This document shows positions 21,949 through 34,383 of a DNA stretch of 64,000 nucleotides, piece after piece. The DNA is from Stenogyne calaminthoides (lineage: Eukaryota > Streptophyta > Magnoliopsida > Lamiales > Lamiaceae), in contig JBBCBC010000001.1 of NCBI GenBank assembly GCA_037126765.1, positions 30,054,804 to 30,118,803 on the forward strand, given 5' to 3'. A program made the position numbers and the translations under genes. The notes beneath the pieces were generated by a model. It did not search any database, was not told the DNA's origin, and saw nothing but the letters and a program-made list of their open reading frames with translations. How positions within the stretch are numbered: position 1 is the first letter of the stretch; every line of letters begins with the position of its first letter.

Positions 21949-22830
21949 CTCCCCCTCAAGTTGGAAGGTGAAGGTCCCGAACCCCCAACTTGCCAATAAG
22001 ATATTGAAGTCTATCGGACCCAAGTGCCTTGGTAAAAATGTCTGCTACTTGCTCGGTGGTGGAGACTTTTCGAGGCTCGATCTCTTTAGACTCAACTCGC
22101 TCTCGAACAAAATAGCAATCCATCTCAACATGCTTTGTACGTTCATGAAAAACTGGGTTATTCGCGATGTGTCTAGCGGCCTGATTGTCACAAAAAGTGG
22201 AGTTGGCTGCAGTTGTTGAGCACCCAGATCGACCATCAACCAACTTAGCCACAAGACTTCACTAACCGTTGTTGCCATTGCTCGATATTCAACCTCTGCA
22301 GACGATCGGGAGACTACAGTTTGTTTCTTGGTTCTCCAAGAAATGGGCGCTCCTCCGAGTGAGACAAAGTACCCGGTTCTAGAGCGGCGTGTCATAGGGC
22401 ATCCACCCCAATCTGAGTCGCAATGCGCTTCCAAGGACAATTCTCCATTGGCTGGGAGGTATATCCCTTGTCCAGCCGTGCCTTTGAGATAGCGCAGAAC
22501 CCTTAATGCAGCATCCATGTGGGACTGACGTGGTGATGAAACAAACTGGCTCAAGACGTTCGTAGCATATTGTATATCGGGCCTCGTCACAGTGAGGTAA
22601 AGAAGACGACCAACTAAGCGTCGATATTGAAGCATATCTACAATTGGCCCATTTTCATCAAGATCATAATGAGCATTCTGCTCCATTGGGAATGGGCTAG
22701 GACGATACCCTTGTAAACCACAATCCTTCAATATGTCAAGAGTATATTTACGTTGACTCAGCACAATCCCTTTGGCGGAACGCGCAACTTCGATTCCCAA
22801 AAAATATTTCAAAGACCCCAAGTCTTTTAT
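21949..22830 (-). pseudogene. Copia C pol, RT C-terminus and RNase H
   Basis: The minus-strand frame from 22830 gives IKDLGSLKYFLGIEVARS, LVGRLLYLTVTRPDIQYA, the RNase H block (HCDSDWGGCPMTRRSRTGY), SWRTKKQTVVSRSSAEVEYRA and LWLSWLM. A one-base loss in a T run near 22190 shifts it to a second frame (CDNQAARHIANNPVFHERTK to LGVRDLHLP, ending at 21956), which completes RNase H and the polyprotein C-terminus just before the polypurine tract. Apart from that slip this part is well kept. Its N-terminal continuation lies 35 kb away at 58208, across the CACTA transposon. Confidence 0.92.
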
Positions 22831-23790
22831 CACTACAGGAAATTCGAGAAATCGCGACGAAAAAATTCGTCACTGATACATCATTTTTCGTCACAATTGA
22901 TAATTTGTGACGAATTTTTGTGTGGCATAGATCGTCATTTAATGTGCGTGGTATTATGAAAAATGTGATGCTATATTAATTCGTCATGAAAAGGGCATCA
23001 TTTGATGACGAAAAAGGTCATCGTCCCTATATGTTTCCATCTATTGTGACGCATAAATTGTCACTTTAGGCATAAAAAAATCGTCACTTAATATGACGCT
23101 TCGTCACCAAAGTTCAATTTTACGTGACGATATAAATAATTATCACAAAAAAAGTTACTTTAGCGACGTTAATTTTGTCACAATTAGCTTGGTTATTTCG
23201 TCACATTTTCTATATTCGTCAAGAAAGAGTTGTTATTCGGTGACGAAATGTTGATCGTCGTTATATGTGTACATATAAAATGACGATGAAATTTGTCACT
23301 AAATAGTATGATTTAGTGACAAAATTTTTATTGTCGCAAAATGATGTGGAAATTATGACGAATTATTTTTGTCACTATAATGTATTATTTAGTGACGAAA
23401 ATAATAATCATCACTAAAAGTTCAGATTTGGTGACAATATATTGTTCGTCATATTTGACATTTTCTAGTCATGAAAGAATTGCAAAAAAATGACGAAAAA
23501 AATGATCGTGGTTATATATATAGATATAATGACAACTAAATTTTGTCACAAAAAATTGGACTTTAGTGACAAAATATTCGTCGTCGTTAAAAGATGTAAA
23601 AATGGTGACAAAATATTTTTTGTTATAAAAAAATATTATTCAGTGACGATGATGATAATCATCACTAAAGAAATTGATATAGTAACAACATATATCGTCA
23701 TGATTAGTTAACATACCGTGACTATTATTTCGTCATAAAAATGATACATATTGTGACGCATTTATTTCATCGTGAAATAATTACTTTTAT
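22831..23790 (+). repeat. CACTA left terminal inverted repeat and subterminal repeats
   Basis: After the 13-bp terminal repeat, about 950 bp is dense in short motifs of the type TCGTCAC, GTGACGA and TTGTCAC in both orientations, often as inverted pairs around AT-rich loops. In the CACTA superfamily such arrays bind the element-encoded regulatory/transposase protein. The frame at 23490-23711 is composed of these repeats and is not a gene. Confidence 0.88.
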
Positions 23791-26700
23791 TATCAATTTA
23801 TTTGAATTTTTATATATATTAAATCAGTAATAATACTAAATAATAAATATTAAAATAAAAACTAAATTAATTAAAGATAAAAAAATTAATTTGCATTAAC
23901 AAAAAACTCCTTCAAACAATTAGAAACCAATCAACAATCTTTGTTATCAATACTACATGAAACAATAAACTAAAAAAACCAATGTCTTATATGTCTCCAA
24001 AACTAATTTCCATGCCATTATTCCTTTTTGCACTTTAAACGAGGATGATGAAATCTTCTCCTATGTAAATATCACCTATAAAAAATATATCATATCAGAT
24101 GAATTTATAAGAAAGCATGTCTCTGTAAAGTATCAAGAAAACGATAATTCTAAACTTTAAATGCACAAATACACATACCATTCAAGAATGCATTGAAGGT
24201 GAAAATCATGCTTGCAGCTTGTAACCTACACGACAAACGGTTTCCCCAACAGTAAGAAACAACACAAACAATTAAACCAAAAACAAAACGTCCAAACAGA
24301 ACACTATATTTTCACTTCACCGTGGAAGGATCACTATTAGAAAAACCCTCAAGGTATATGCTAAATATGGAACTTCACTGACACACAAGATCTAAGACTG
24401 TGTAAAAGAATATTAGATAATTGAAGTATCACAATCACCATAATTGACTAGATGAGTTAAACAAGCATCCCAAGCAGTTGATGAATCCATAAATTAAAAG
24501 GAAAAATAAACAAAAATACATAATTGTTCACAAAAATCAAAACCATCAGTCCCAAATTTCACTCAAGTTAACACAGAATGCCATAGCTTTACACACAAGC
24601 ATGAAACAATTTCAGCTATACTAAATCTCAGATCTCACAGTAATTCCTTCACATAATCAAAATGTAAGATTGAGTATAACAAAATTACACTAACTTCTGT
24701 TAATCATTACATCCACGAACTAAAATGCTGCAATCTTTACTTAACACACAATAATTAGTACAATTTGGTAGTGAAATATACAAAGTACAGTACTACCACT
24801 ATCTATATACACGCAATACATGTATATCTTGGCTAAAAATATAAATTGTATCACACACATATCCACATTTATGTTTGAATCAAATCAGCAGTTGTAATGC
24901 TCCAAAAAATCAGCAATTGCAGCATCTACAAGACCTAATTGCACTTACAAAAAGGTAGCAGAGACATTTTCCCCCTTCAGGCCTCCTAACAAAGAAGTTC
25001 ATTAATCTAATGAAACATGCAGAAGATGGTATGGTTGATTTAAAAAAGGCAACAGAGACATCAGAGGTGATTGTGTGATCCCATTGATGCTGAACTTTCA
25101 ACTAGATTTTAGTAACTGAAAGATTCCACCCAACAGGTTCAGAAGAGGTGTATATATGATACTCCCTCCGTCCTTTTTTTTAATAAGCAAACAATGAAAG
25201 TGTATATTAAGTGTATACAATTAATAAACATAAAAAAATAGAAGCTAACCTTAATTATATGTCAATCCCTTTCTCCCTCATAAAAGCCATTAGTGTGTTC
25301 ATAAATGCAATGGATTACCCGAACATGAAGAAGAATTCAAAGCCTACTAAATATAAGTGGAACCACAATGATTTACTCTATGAAGTACAAAATTTTTGCA
25401 ACATCAGAGTTCTGCACAAGACTTATACTAAAATGGAGTTTAAGGATTTATTAAGAAATATGAAAATAGAAAGAAGAGGCAATATGCTGACAAAAGTTGT
25501 CTGTGACTTGACAACTGTTATTAGGTTTCTAAGTGATGATGAAACTTTGTTCAAAGTAAATGTGATCCTCATCCCAATTTAAAATTAATTAACTTCAACA
25601 TAAAGATATTCTGAAATATCAAAAATATTAGCAAAGAGGTCAATCTTTCAAATATCTGCAAAGAATGCATTTAATAAACCCCTTAGCACATGAGAAATAA
25701 TCAACAAACTTAGTTGTATTGCAAGAGTTAACTAGTCACCTGACTTTAAGCAATGGAAACTTCCAAGACAACAAATGCAAACTTAGGGGATTGTTGACAT
25801 AGGTTATCTTGTATCTTACACTTGTTACAACCAGCAATCCACGGGCATCAAAAGTTTCCAAGTTATCCTACTGTATAGGGACTAATACAAAATCTAGAAC
25901 CCCAAAAGACACATAATAATTTTCCTTTCTATTTTTGCCTAGGACACATAATAATTTATTAATGTGATATAAAACAGGAAAATAATTACAAATTAGAAAA
26001 ATTTCTAATTAACACCATGAACCTGAATCTAAATGATATGTGAATATGCACATATATCCATCTCAAGCATAGCTGACCACGTCCATGGAGGCCAAGTAGT
26101 TATTTATTTGATGATGTTTAAGTTTAACCATGTTATTTTCATGTTAGGTATATGTTCAATGCAATGAACATAACCAACTTATATTTTATTTATTTTAATC
26201 CATTTCATTCTTAGTTAATTCTCTTTTTTGTTATTATGAAGAGCTTCTGACATGAACGACCTGTTATTGGAATGTAAGATCAAAGTTCTCATCTTAATAT
26301 TGTAGGAGTAATTGGAAAAAATAAATAATGTTAAAGATAATAGAATTGACTTTAGAGAAAATTATTAATAGGACGTCAATATTGTAGGTGTGTTGTTATT
26401 GAAAATTAAATAATAAACTACATTATCAATTAAGTCTACTATGTTTATACAAGTACGCTCAACTTTGAACAACAATAAAATTTCATTTTCCATTCATTTT
26501 AGCTAACACCAACATACAAACCTGTCGATTTAAAACTAGAGAGAAACAACTTAGATAGTGAAAGTAAAATCAAAATCAAACATGCATTTCAAAAGCTGTT
26601 CTCTTAACTAACATGGGGACATATTATTTTCTCGCCCTCTCATCAACTAAATATCAAAACCTATGAAATTGATAAGCAATTATACCCACATCTTAATTAA

Positions 26701-28209
26701 GCCCACATCCGAGTCTACCCTAACATTCATGAAATTAAGAAATTTAACCCAAATCCAAGAAACATAATTCAAGGGAAACATAAAATTGTATTGTATCACA
26801 ACTAATTATTGAAATTGTCTCTAAATACCTTCAATTTCTACACTCTGTGGCAGAGCTTAAGTAGGGACGTTGTCAAAGGAGCGCGGGAATGAAGATGGCA
26901 ACAACGGTAGAAAGGCGACCGCTGAGGAATGCTATGCACGACTGATGCAGGCTTCACGGTGCCGGTGATTATGCAAATCCCTAATTTGAATTTTAGTTGA
27001 AAATTATGAAACGAAGGAGATGAAACAGAGATACCTTTGTGCGGATGTACCTCCACCAAGGGCAAGGCGGTTGAGAGAGGATGAGGGCTGCGTTATCTCA
27101 TTAGGTTTATTTGGTTTTAAAATCTAATTACTTTAATTAAGGGCTGCATTGAATGATTGAAATTAGTTTAAATATTTTTGTTTCCCACAATTTTTTGTTT
27201 CCCACTTTAATAACTTCCGCCTAAAATATGAATTTGCTGGTTTAAATTTTGAGAAGGTTTTCTGTACACCAGGTGCACCGTTCACTCCATAATATATTTT
27301 AAAATTATATAATTTGTTGCCTTTAAATATGTAATTTGTTTAGACTGGACTATGAAACTTATTTTTCATATTAACAGTTGCACGATTAAGTGTAAACAAG
27401 TTGTATAGTATTTCAATAAAAATGAATTGCATGATTTAAAATGTACTATGAAGTGCACAATGTACCTAGTGCATATAAGGCTTAGCCTTAATTTTTTTTC
27501 TTCCCACAATGTTTTGGTTTCCCACTTTAATAGTTTTCCCCTAAAAATATAAAATTAGTTTAATTTTTCAGTTTCCCACACCCAAATAATAATTATATTT
27601 AGTTTAATTATTTTATTTTTAATAAATATGTGAGATATATAAATTATTCACCTAAATATTCTATCAAAATATTTTGTGCATGTAATGATTTATAAATATA
27701 ATTACTCAGATGTTTTTATGTGTGATCAAATTTTAGATTTATTTTATTATGTCCATCATCTGAGTTCGAGTTGTGCATTGAATGATATGGTCTATGCTCG
27801 ACGCCTTAAGATTATTATACTTTACTGGCTCCTTGTTGAGTAGGTCTCCTGTGAGTCCGAATTCACATGCACTCTTTTTTTCGAGTGTCATTGTTGTGTA
27901 TATGCACTATTCTTACAAATAAAATATCATTTAACGGGAGCGTTAACGAGGGCTATAAAAGTCTTCCTTAATAATAAGGGCTTTAAAAGAGGATTTTGAT
28001 AACACTTGGCACTAACGAGGGATTTCAGAGTCATTTTTACTAACGAGGGCGTTAACGAGCAAATATATTAATGTTGTGATTTTAAAATATATATTTAATA
28101 TCACTGTTATGTACAAAAATTATCATTGTTATGCATAACAACTATTATTGTTATGCAAAAGAATTATAATTATTTAAAATATATTATTTTTTTAAATAAT
28201 AATAGTTTT
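23791..28209. other. CACTA interior, left part, no recognised gene
   Basis: About 4.4 kb of AT-rich sequence. The frame at 25211-25582 (123 residues, lysine- and asparagine-rich) is the longest; I recognise nothing in it. A less AT-rich patch with splice-like edges at about 26830-27090 gives a 75-residue minus frame that could be a captured exon, but there is no recognisable domain. A Stowaway-like end, TACTCCCTCCGTCC, is near 25161-25174 with no partner seen. A TTTCCCACTTTAATA-type stretch is repeated at about 27180-27230 and 27500-27550. Confidence 0.5.
27267..27471. mobile_element. Possible MITE, about 205 bp
   Basis: The segment is bounded by imperfect inverted repeats: CACCAGGTGCACCGTTCACT on the left against CACTAGGTACATTGTGCACT on the reverse complement of the right. 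About 19 of 25 positions match. No clear TSD was found, so the class is open. Confidence 0.4.
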
Positions 28210-29377
28210 TGTTGGGAGATGAATTTAATAAAGAGGATTTTGATTAGATCCCAAAACCCCTGAGTATGACATGTTCAGGATAATCTTGATAGATGAGTCT
28301 GGATTCAGTTTTAGAAGTGTTCAGGAATAATATCTGCACCGTGTATAGTCGGCAGATATAGAATAAAGTTAGAAACAAGAAACTCAAGGCTCGTGAGAAA
28401 CTCAAGGCTTAGAGAAACCAAGGCTCGTAGAAACCTCAAGACTCGAGATTATCAAGACTCGCAAAATATACCGAATGCTTTCAGATATCCCTGAATGTTC
28501 CGAGGCAATCAAGTTTAGGAATATAAATAAGTGGAATCCAGCTGACGTGGACCAACGAGAGGAAGACAACCAGCCTAGAAAAGCTGCAGAGCTTACAGAG
28601 AATAGTATGGATTTGAATGAGATTCTCTCCAACGGTAACATTCAAATCCACACTATAAATACAAGTTCTTCCCTCATTATCAGGTGTGGAAGTGAAAAGC
28701 TTTAATGAGAAGATAGCAACGATGCTTTGTGAGAGCCAAAGAGAGTTAAAACTTCCCACCCTAGAACACAAGTCTATAGATATACAAATATATTCAAAGA
28801 GTGTTCTAGAACCCAACCCTAAGAACCCACGATGTATCTTAAGCTTAGAGAGATTTTCCCAACCTTAGCATTGAGGCTAAATCATTGTAAGGGAAAATCT
28901 CACCATAGTTGGAGACAACACCAAATCCAAACCCCATGGTGAAGTGAGGTAGTTGTTAGGCAATCCCGTAGAGGGTGATAAGTCCCGTTGGAGTGTGAAC
29001 TCGTTAAACATCTGTAGGCGATCCCGTGGAGGGTGATAAGTCCCAAGGCAAACCCGAGAGAGGGTTATAAGTCCGATTAAGTGTGAACTCGTTAAACATC
29101 TATAAGCGATCCCGTGGAGGGTGATAAGTCCCGTTTAAAATTTCCCTAGAGGGAGAGTGGATGTAGGGGCGGGTTGTCACGAACCACTATATATTGCTGT
29201 GTTGTTTACTGCTTTATGTTTACTTGTCATATGCATCTGGTTATAAGCAAAACACAACACATGAGCTCAAAAAGTGAAAAATTGGAAACACTCTGCCCTC
29301 ACCCCTGTTTTATATGCATCGCTTTTAAAATGTTTTGCTTCCGCACGCGCAAAATGGGTTTTCCACCGGGACCAACA
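28210..29377 (+). mobile_element. Element G, LTR 1
   Basis: This 1168-bp LTR is in clean sequence. It includes an 18-bp minisatellite-like run (AGAAACCTCAAGACTCG variants, about 28370-28460), a TATA box (TATAAAT, 28654-28660) inside a block conserved between F and G LTRs, and repeats of the type GTGGAGGGTGATAAGTCCC in the transcribed part (about 28960-29140). Confidence 0.9.
28654..28660 (+). promoter_or_regulatory. LTR promoter TATA box, element G
   Basis: TATAAAT follows the ATTCAAATCCACAC block, which is conserved in all F- and G-family LTRs (same motif at about 30985 and 33310 and in F at about 53270). The shared position suggests the pol II start of the element RNA lies shortly downstream. 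Confidence 0.6.
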
Positions 29378-30541
29378 ATTGGTATCAGAGCGGGAGTTCA
29401 ACAGATCGCTATTTTCAAAGTGATCACCTGAGCTGATCCATTTTTAAAACCCGTCTCTGATCTGATACCATCAATTGGTATCAGAGCGGGAGTTCAAAAG
29501 GTTCACTAATTTCAGAGTGACCACCTGAACAGATCTTTTTAAAGAAAAACCCATTTCTTTAAAAATGCATATATTCTGATGTTTTGGCGTCTTTATCAAT
29601 TGAGAAATTGTTGGGATATTTTAGTTCTATGCCAAAACATCATCAACTTGTGTTATTCAAGAAAAATTACAAAGAACAAGTTGAGGGGGAACGAAAGAAC
29701 AAATTGAGGGGGAACTCACGGAATCTAAAGTAGATGATCGAGATCAGACGAGGCTGCAGACGAGACTGATCGAGATCAAATGAGTTAGTTGAGTTCAACT
29801 GATGAGCTGTGCAAATAAGAAGTGAAGAAAAGCTAAAGCCAGCAAATAAGAAGAGAAGGTTGCAAATTAGAAGATGAGCAGAAGAGACTGATCAAGATCA
29901 GACGTGATCGAGATCAGATATGATAAAACCTGATATGCTAACCAGATATGATGACCTGATGCTATTCTGATGTAAAGATGTGTTGATCTAATCAGTCGAA
30001 CTGATCAGATCAGACAAAGAAGAAATCAGATAGTCTGAGTAAAAGAATCTGAGGCTCAATAAGTAAGGTGAACTGAGACTTAGTATAGGTCAAGAGACCT
30101 GAGGGTCAGGATGTCTGAAGTCAGAAGAAACTGAACTCAGTCAGCATGAGTGTCAGTATGCCTGATCAGACAAGGTCCGTGGAAGAGGAATGAGGAGCCG
30201 AGCTGAAGATCAAAGAAGACTGAAGACCAAGACTGAAGACTTGTAATTCTTTATGTTTTTGTCTTTATCTTTTGAAAAGTTCATTGTAAACTGTAATAGT
30301 TTATCATACATCAATGAAAACTTTATCTTTATGCTCAAAGATAATACCTCATTATCTTTTTACATGTCTTTATATTTGATATGCCTGATTATTGTTATTT
30401 AGTGATGAAATTGTTGGGTGATTCATTGCTGAATTGATTGTTAAGAGATTTACCATTCTTGTAATAGAAAAAAGCAAAACCCGAGTATAGGTTAAGTGTG
30501 TTGTAACAAGATGGTTTTGGCATCATCAAAAAGGGGGAAAT
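29378..30541 (+). mobile_element. Element G, internal region 1 (non-coding)
   Basis: Begins with an initiator-tRNA primer site (TGGTATCAGAGC, 29380-29391); a second copy lies near 29476-29487. A segment from about 29608 to 30185 matches the first half of the F-family LTR (TGTTGGGATATTTTAG, AACAAGTTGAGGG, GATCGAGATCAGA repeats). It ends with the polypurine tract AAAAAGGGGGAAAT (30528-30541). No gag or pol. This copy retains CAG/CTG throughout and serves as the clean reference for 31702-32869. Confidence 0.85.
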
Positions 30542-31701
30542 TGTTGGGAGATGAATTTAATAAAGAGGATTTTGATTAGATCCCAAAACCCCTGAGTATG
30601 ACATGTTCAGGATAATCTTGATAGATGAGTCTGGATTCAGTTTTAGAAGTGTTCAGGAATAATATCTGCACCGTGTATAGTCGGCAGATATAGAACAGGT
30701 TAGAAACTGAAGAAACCTGAAGGCTCAGAGAAACCTGAAGGCTCAGAGAAACCTGAAGGCTCAGAGAAACCTGAAGACTCAGAGATTCTTGAAGACTTCG
30801 ATAATATCTTGAATGCTTTCGATATCCCTAATGTTCCGAGGCAATCAAGCCGAGAATATAAATTGAATCCACCGACGTGGACCAACGAGAGGAAGACAAT
30901 CAGCCTAGAAAAGCTGCAGAACTTACAGAGAATAGTATGGATTTGAATGAGATTCTCTCCAACGGTAACATTCAAATCCACACTATAAATACAAGTTCTT
31001 CCCTCATTATCAGGTGTGGAAGTGAAAAGCGGAAATGAGAAGATAACAACGATGCTACAGAGCCAAAGAGAGTTAAGCTTTCCCACCCTAGAACACAAGT
31101 CTATAGATATACAAATATATTCAAAGAGTGTTCTTGAACCCAACCTAAGCAACCCACGATGTATCTTAAAGCTTAGAGATTTTCCCAACCTTAGCATTGA
31201 GGCTAAATCATTGTGAGGAAAATCTCACCATAGTTGGAGACAACACCAAATCCAAACCCCATGGTGAAGTGAGGTAGTTGTTAGGCAATCCGTAGAGGTG
31301 ATAAGTCCCGTTGGAGTGTGAACTCGTTAAACATCTCATAAGCGATCCCGTGGAGGGTGATAAGTCCCAAAGCGAACCCGAGAGGGTTATAAGTCGATTC
31401 GAGTGTGAACTCGTTAAACATCTATAAGCAATCCCGTGGAGGTGATAAGTCCGTTTAAGGAATTTCCCTAGAGGGAGAGTGGATGTAGGGCCCGGTTGTG
31501 CGAACCACTTATATATTCTTTGTGTTGTTTAACGCTTTATGTTTACTTGTCATATGCATCGGTTATAAGCAAAACACAACACATGAGCTCAAAAAGTGAA
31601 AAATTGGAAACACTCTGCTCACCCCTACTTTTTTTATATGCATCCGCTTTTAAAATGTTTTGCTTCATACAGCATAAAATGGGTTTTCCACGGGACCAAC
31701 A
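30542..31701 (+). mobile_element. Element G, LTR 2
   Basis: Same LTR as 28210-29377. It has four almost perfect 18-bp minisatellite units (GAAACCTGAAGGCTCAGA, about 30711-30785), where the other LTRs are degenerate. Text quality falls after about 31280, with lost bases and CG-rich substitutions. Confidence 0.88.
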
Positions 31702-32869
31702 ATTGGTATCGAGGCGGGAGTTCAACGGATCGCTATTTTCAAAGTGATCGCTTTGATGATCCATTTTAAAACCCGTCTCGATCGATACCATCAATTGGTA
31801 TCGAGCGGGGAGTTCAAAAGGTTCACTAATTTGGAGTGACCACTGAGCAGATCTTTTTAAAAAAAAACCCATTTCTTTTAAAAATGCATATATTCGATGT
31901 TTTTTGGCGTCTTTATCAATTGAGAAATTGTTGGGATATTTTAGTTCTATGCCAAAACATCATCAACTTGTGTTATTCAAGAAAAATTACAAAGAACAAG
32001 TTGAGGGGGAACGAAAGAACAAATTGAGGGGGAACTCACGGAATCTAAAGTAGATGATCGAGATCGAGGCGAGGTTGCCGACGCGAGGGCGATCGAGATC
32101 AAATGAAGATGATTGAGTTCAAGCGATGAAATTTTGTCTGAAATAAGAAGTGAAGAAAAGCTAAAGCCAGCAAATAAGAAGAGAAGGTTGCAAATTAGAA
32201 GATGAGCAGAAGAGACTGATCAAGATCAGACGTGATCGAGATCAGATATGATAAAACCTGATATGCTAACCAGATATGATGACTGATCTATTCGATGTAA
32301 AGATGTGTTGATCTAATCGGTCGGGCCGGATCGGATCGGACAAAAAAAAAATCGGATAGTCGAGTAAAAAGAATCGGGGCTCAGTAAGTAAGGTGAACTG
32401 AGACTTAGTATAGGTCAAGAGACACGAGGGGTCGGGGATGTCTGAAGTCGGAAGAAATCGAACTCGGTCGGCATGAGTGTCGATATACTTTGATCGAGAC
32501 AAAGGTCCGTGGAAGAGGAATGAGGAGCCGGTTTGAAGATCAAAAGAAGGCGAAGACCAAGGCCGAAGACTTGTAATTCTTTATGTTTTTGTCTTTATCT
32601 TTTGAAAAGTTCATTATGAAACTGTAATAGTTTATCATACATCAATAAAACTTTATCTTTATGCTCAAAGATAATACCTCATTATCTTTTTACATGTCTT
32701 TATATTTGATATGCGATTATTGTTATTTAGTGATGAAATTGTTGGGTGATTCATTCTTTGAATTGATTGTTAAGAGATTTACCATTCTTGTAATAGAAAA
32801 AGCTGAAACACGAGTATAGGTTAAGTGTGTTGTAACAAGATGGTTTTGGCATCATCAAAAAGGGGAAAT
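31702..32869 (+). mobile_element. Element G, internal region 2 (non-coding)
   Basis: A repeat of 29378-30541 with the same order of parts. The primer site reads TGGTATCGAGGC instead of TGGTATCAGAGC, and many CAG/CTG triplets appear as CGG or CG (about 32060-32120 and 32280-32560). It ends in AAAAGGGGAAAT before LTR 3. Confidence 0.85.
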
Positions 32870-34032
32870 TGTTGGGAGATGAATTTAATAAAGAGGATTT
32901 TGATTAGATCCCAAAACCCCGAGTATGACATGTTAGGGATAATCTTGATAGATGAGTCCGGATTCGGTTTTAAGTGTTAGAATAATATCTGCACCGTATA
33001 GTATAATTCAGATATAGAACGTTAGAAAAGCGAAAAACTCAAGGCTCGAGAAAACTCAAGGCTCGAGAAACCTCAAGGCTCGGAAGAAACTCGAAGACTC
33101 GGAGATTATCAAGACTTCGATAATATCTTTGAATGCTCAAGATATCCTGAATGTTAGAAGCCTTTGAAGGTGAGGAATATAAAATTGGAATCCGGTGGCG
33201 TGGACCAACGAGAGGAAGACAATCGACTAGAAAAGGCTGCAGAACTTCTACGAGAGAATAATATGGATTTGAATGAGATTCTCTCCAACGGTAACATTCA
33301 AATCCACACTATAAATACAAGTTCTTCCCTCGTTATCGGTGTGTGGAAGTGAAAAGCGGAAATGAGAAGATAAAAAACGATGCTTCTGAGCCAAAGAGAG
33401 TTAAAGCTTTCCACCCCTAGAACACAAGTCTATAGATATACAAATATATTCAAAGAGTGTTCTAGAACCCAACCCTAAGCAACCCCACGATGTATCTTAA
33501 GCTTAGAGAATTTTCCCAACCTTAGCATTGAGGCTAAATCATTGTAAGGAAAATCTCACCATAGTTGGAACAACACCAAATCCAAACCCCATGGTGAAGT
33601 GAGGTAGTTGTTAAGCAATCCCGTAGAGGGTGATAAGTCCCGTTGGAGTGTGAACTCGTTAAACATCTCATAGGCGATCCGTGGAGGTGATAAGTCCCGA
33701 GGCGAACCCGAGAGAGGGTTATAAGTCGATTAAGTGTGAACTCGTTAAACATCTATAAGCAATCCGTGGAGGTGATAAGTCCGTTGAAGGAATTTCACTG
33801 AGAGAGGAGAGTGGATGTAGGATCGTTGTCCAACCACTATATATTCTTTGTGTTGTTTCTTTTGCTTTATGTTTACTTGTCATATGCATCCGGTTATAAG
33901 CAAAACCTGAACACATGAGCTCAAAAAGTGAAAAAATTGGAAACACTCTGCCCTCACCCCTGTTTTATATGCATCGCTTTTAAAATGTTTTGCTTCCGCA
34001 CGCGCAAAATGGGTTTTCCACCGGGACCAACA
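32870..34032 (+). mobile_element. Element G, LTR 3
   Basis: Third LTR copy. It is degraded in its first 950 bp, but the last stretch (about 33950-34032) is again base-for-base like LTR 1. Followed by the TSD copy GTTTT. Confidence 0.88.
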
Positions 34033-34383
34033 GTTTTTTTGCATAACAGTAATATAGTTCATATTTAAACTTAGTTTATCCGATCCAATTAATTTTGACG
34101 AGATATTTTTAAAGGGCATTGAATTACTTAATCAGATTTCTGTTACATAAAAATATTTTTTTATTAATATAAAATTGATATTGGATCCTACGTCAAATTA
34201 ATCTCTTATTCATGCCCATCTACAAAAAATAAGATTGGTATTAAAAATATTAATTGGATTAGGAGTAGGTATGCTATGAAACTTGTTCACCGTGAAACTG
34301 ATTTTTTTTTTACAGGTATACTCTTTAGTAATATAAGTCACACTTTTTAGTAATATAACTCACACCCTTCAGTTATCACTACG
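34033..34383. other. CACTA interior between G and H
   Basis: AT-rich, non-coding. It begins with the second TSD copy of element G and includes the left arm of the MITE at 34288. Nothing else is recognised. Confidence 0.5.

Larger units (their letters stand above)
28210..34032 (+). mobile_element. Element G: tandem LTR-internal-LTR-internal-LTR array
   Basis: Three LTR copies start at 28210, 30542 and 32870, all TGTTGGGAGATGAATTT, and end at 29377, 31701 and 34032, all in ACCAACA. Two internal regions of about 1.16 kb lie between them. A single perfect TSD, GTTTT, flanks the whole (28205-28209 and 34033-34037), so one insertion was followed by unequal recombination. Internal regions are non-coding but keep a primer-binding site and a polypurine tract, so this is a non-autonomous LTR element. 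The frames at 28402-33946 are repeat products. Confidence 0.92.

Noticed and set aside
22845..23790. Regular short repeats suggesting a CRISPR-like array
   Set aside because: Motifs are short, in both orientations and unevenly spaced, adjacent to CACTA terminal repeats; this is a transposon subterminal array in a plant genome.
25161..25174. TACTCCCTCCGTCC, resembling a Stowaway MITE terminus
   Set aside because: No matching inverted end GGACGGAGGGAGTA was seen nearby, so no element can be delimited.
25211..25582. 123-residue plus-strand ORF in the CACTA body
   Set aside because: Lysine/asparagine-rich, no recognised motif, in AT-rich DNA where such frames arise by chance. Kept only as a note on the interval, not as a gene.
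26838..27065. Minus-strand frame in a patch of higher GC, possible captured exon
   Set aside because: No domain or clear intron boundaries can be seen; a protein search would be needed to support it.
30700..31197. 165-residue minus ORF with repeated SEPSGF units
   Set aside because: It is the antisense of the LTR minisatellite; the other two LTR copies do not keep the frame.
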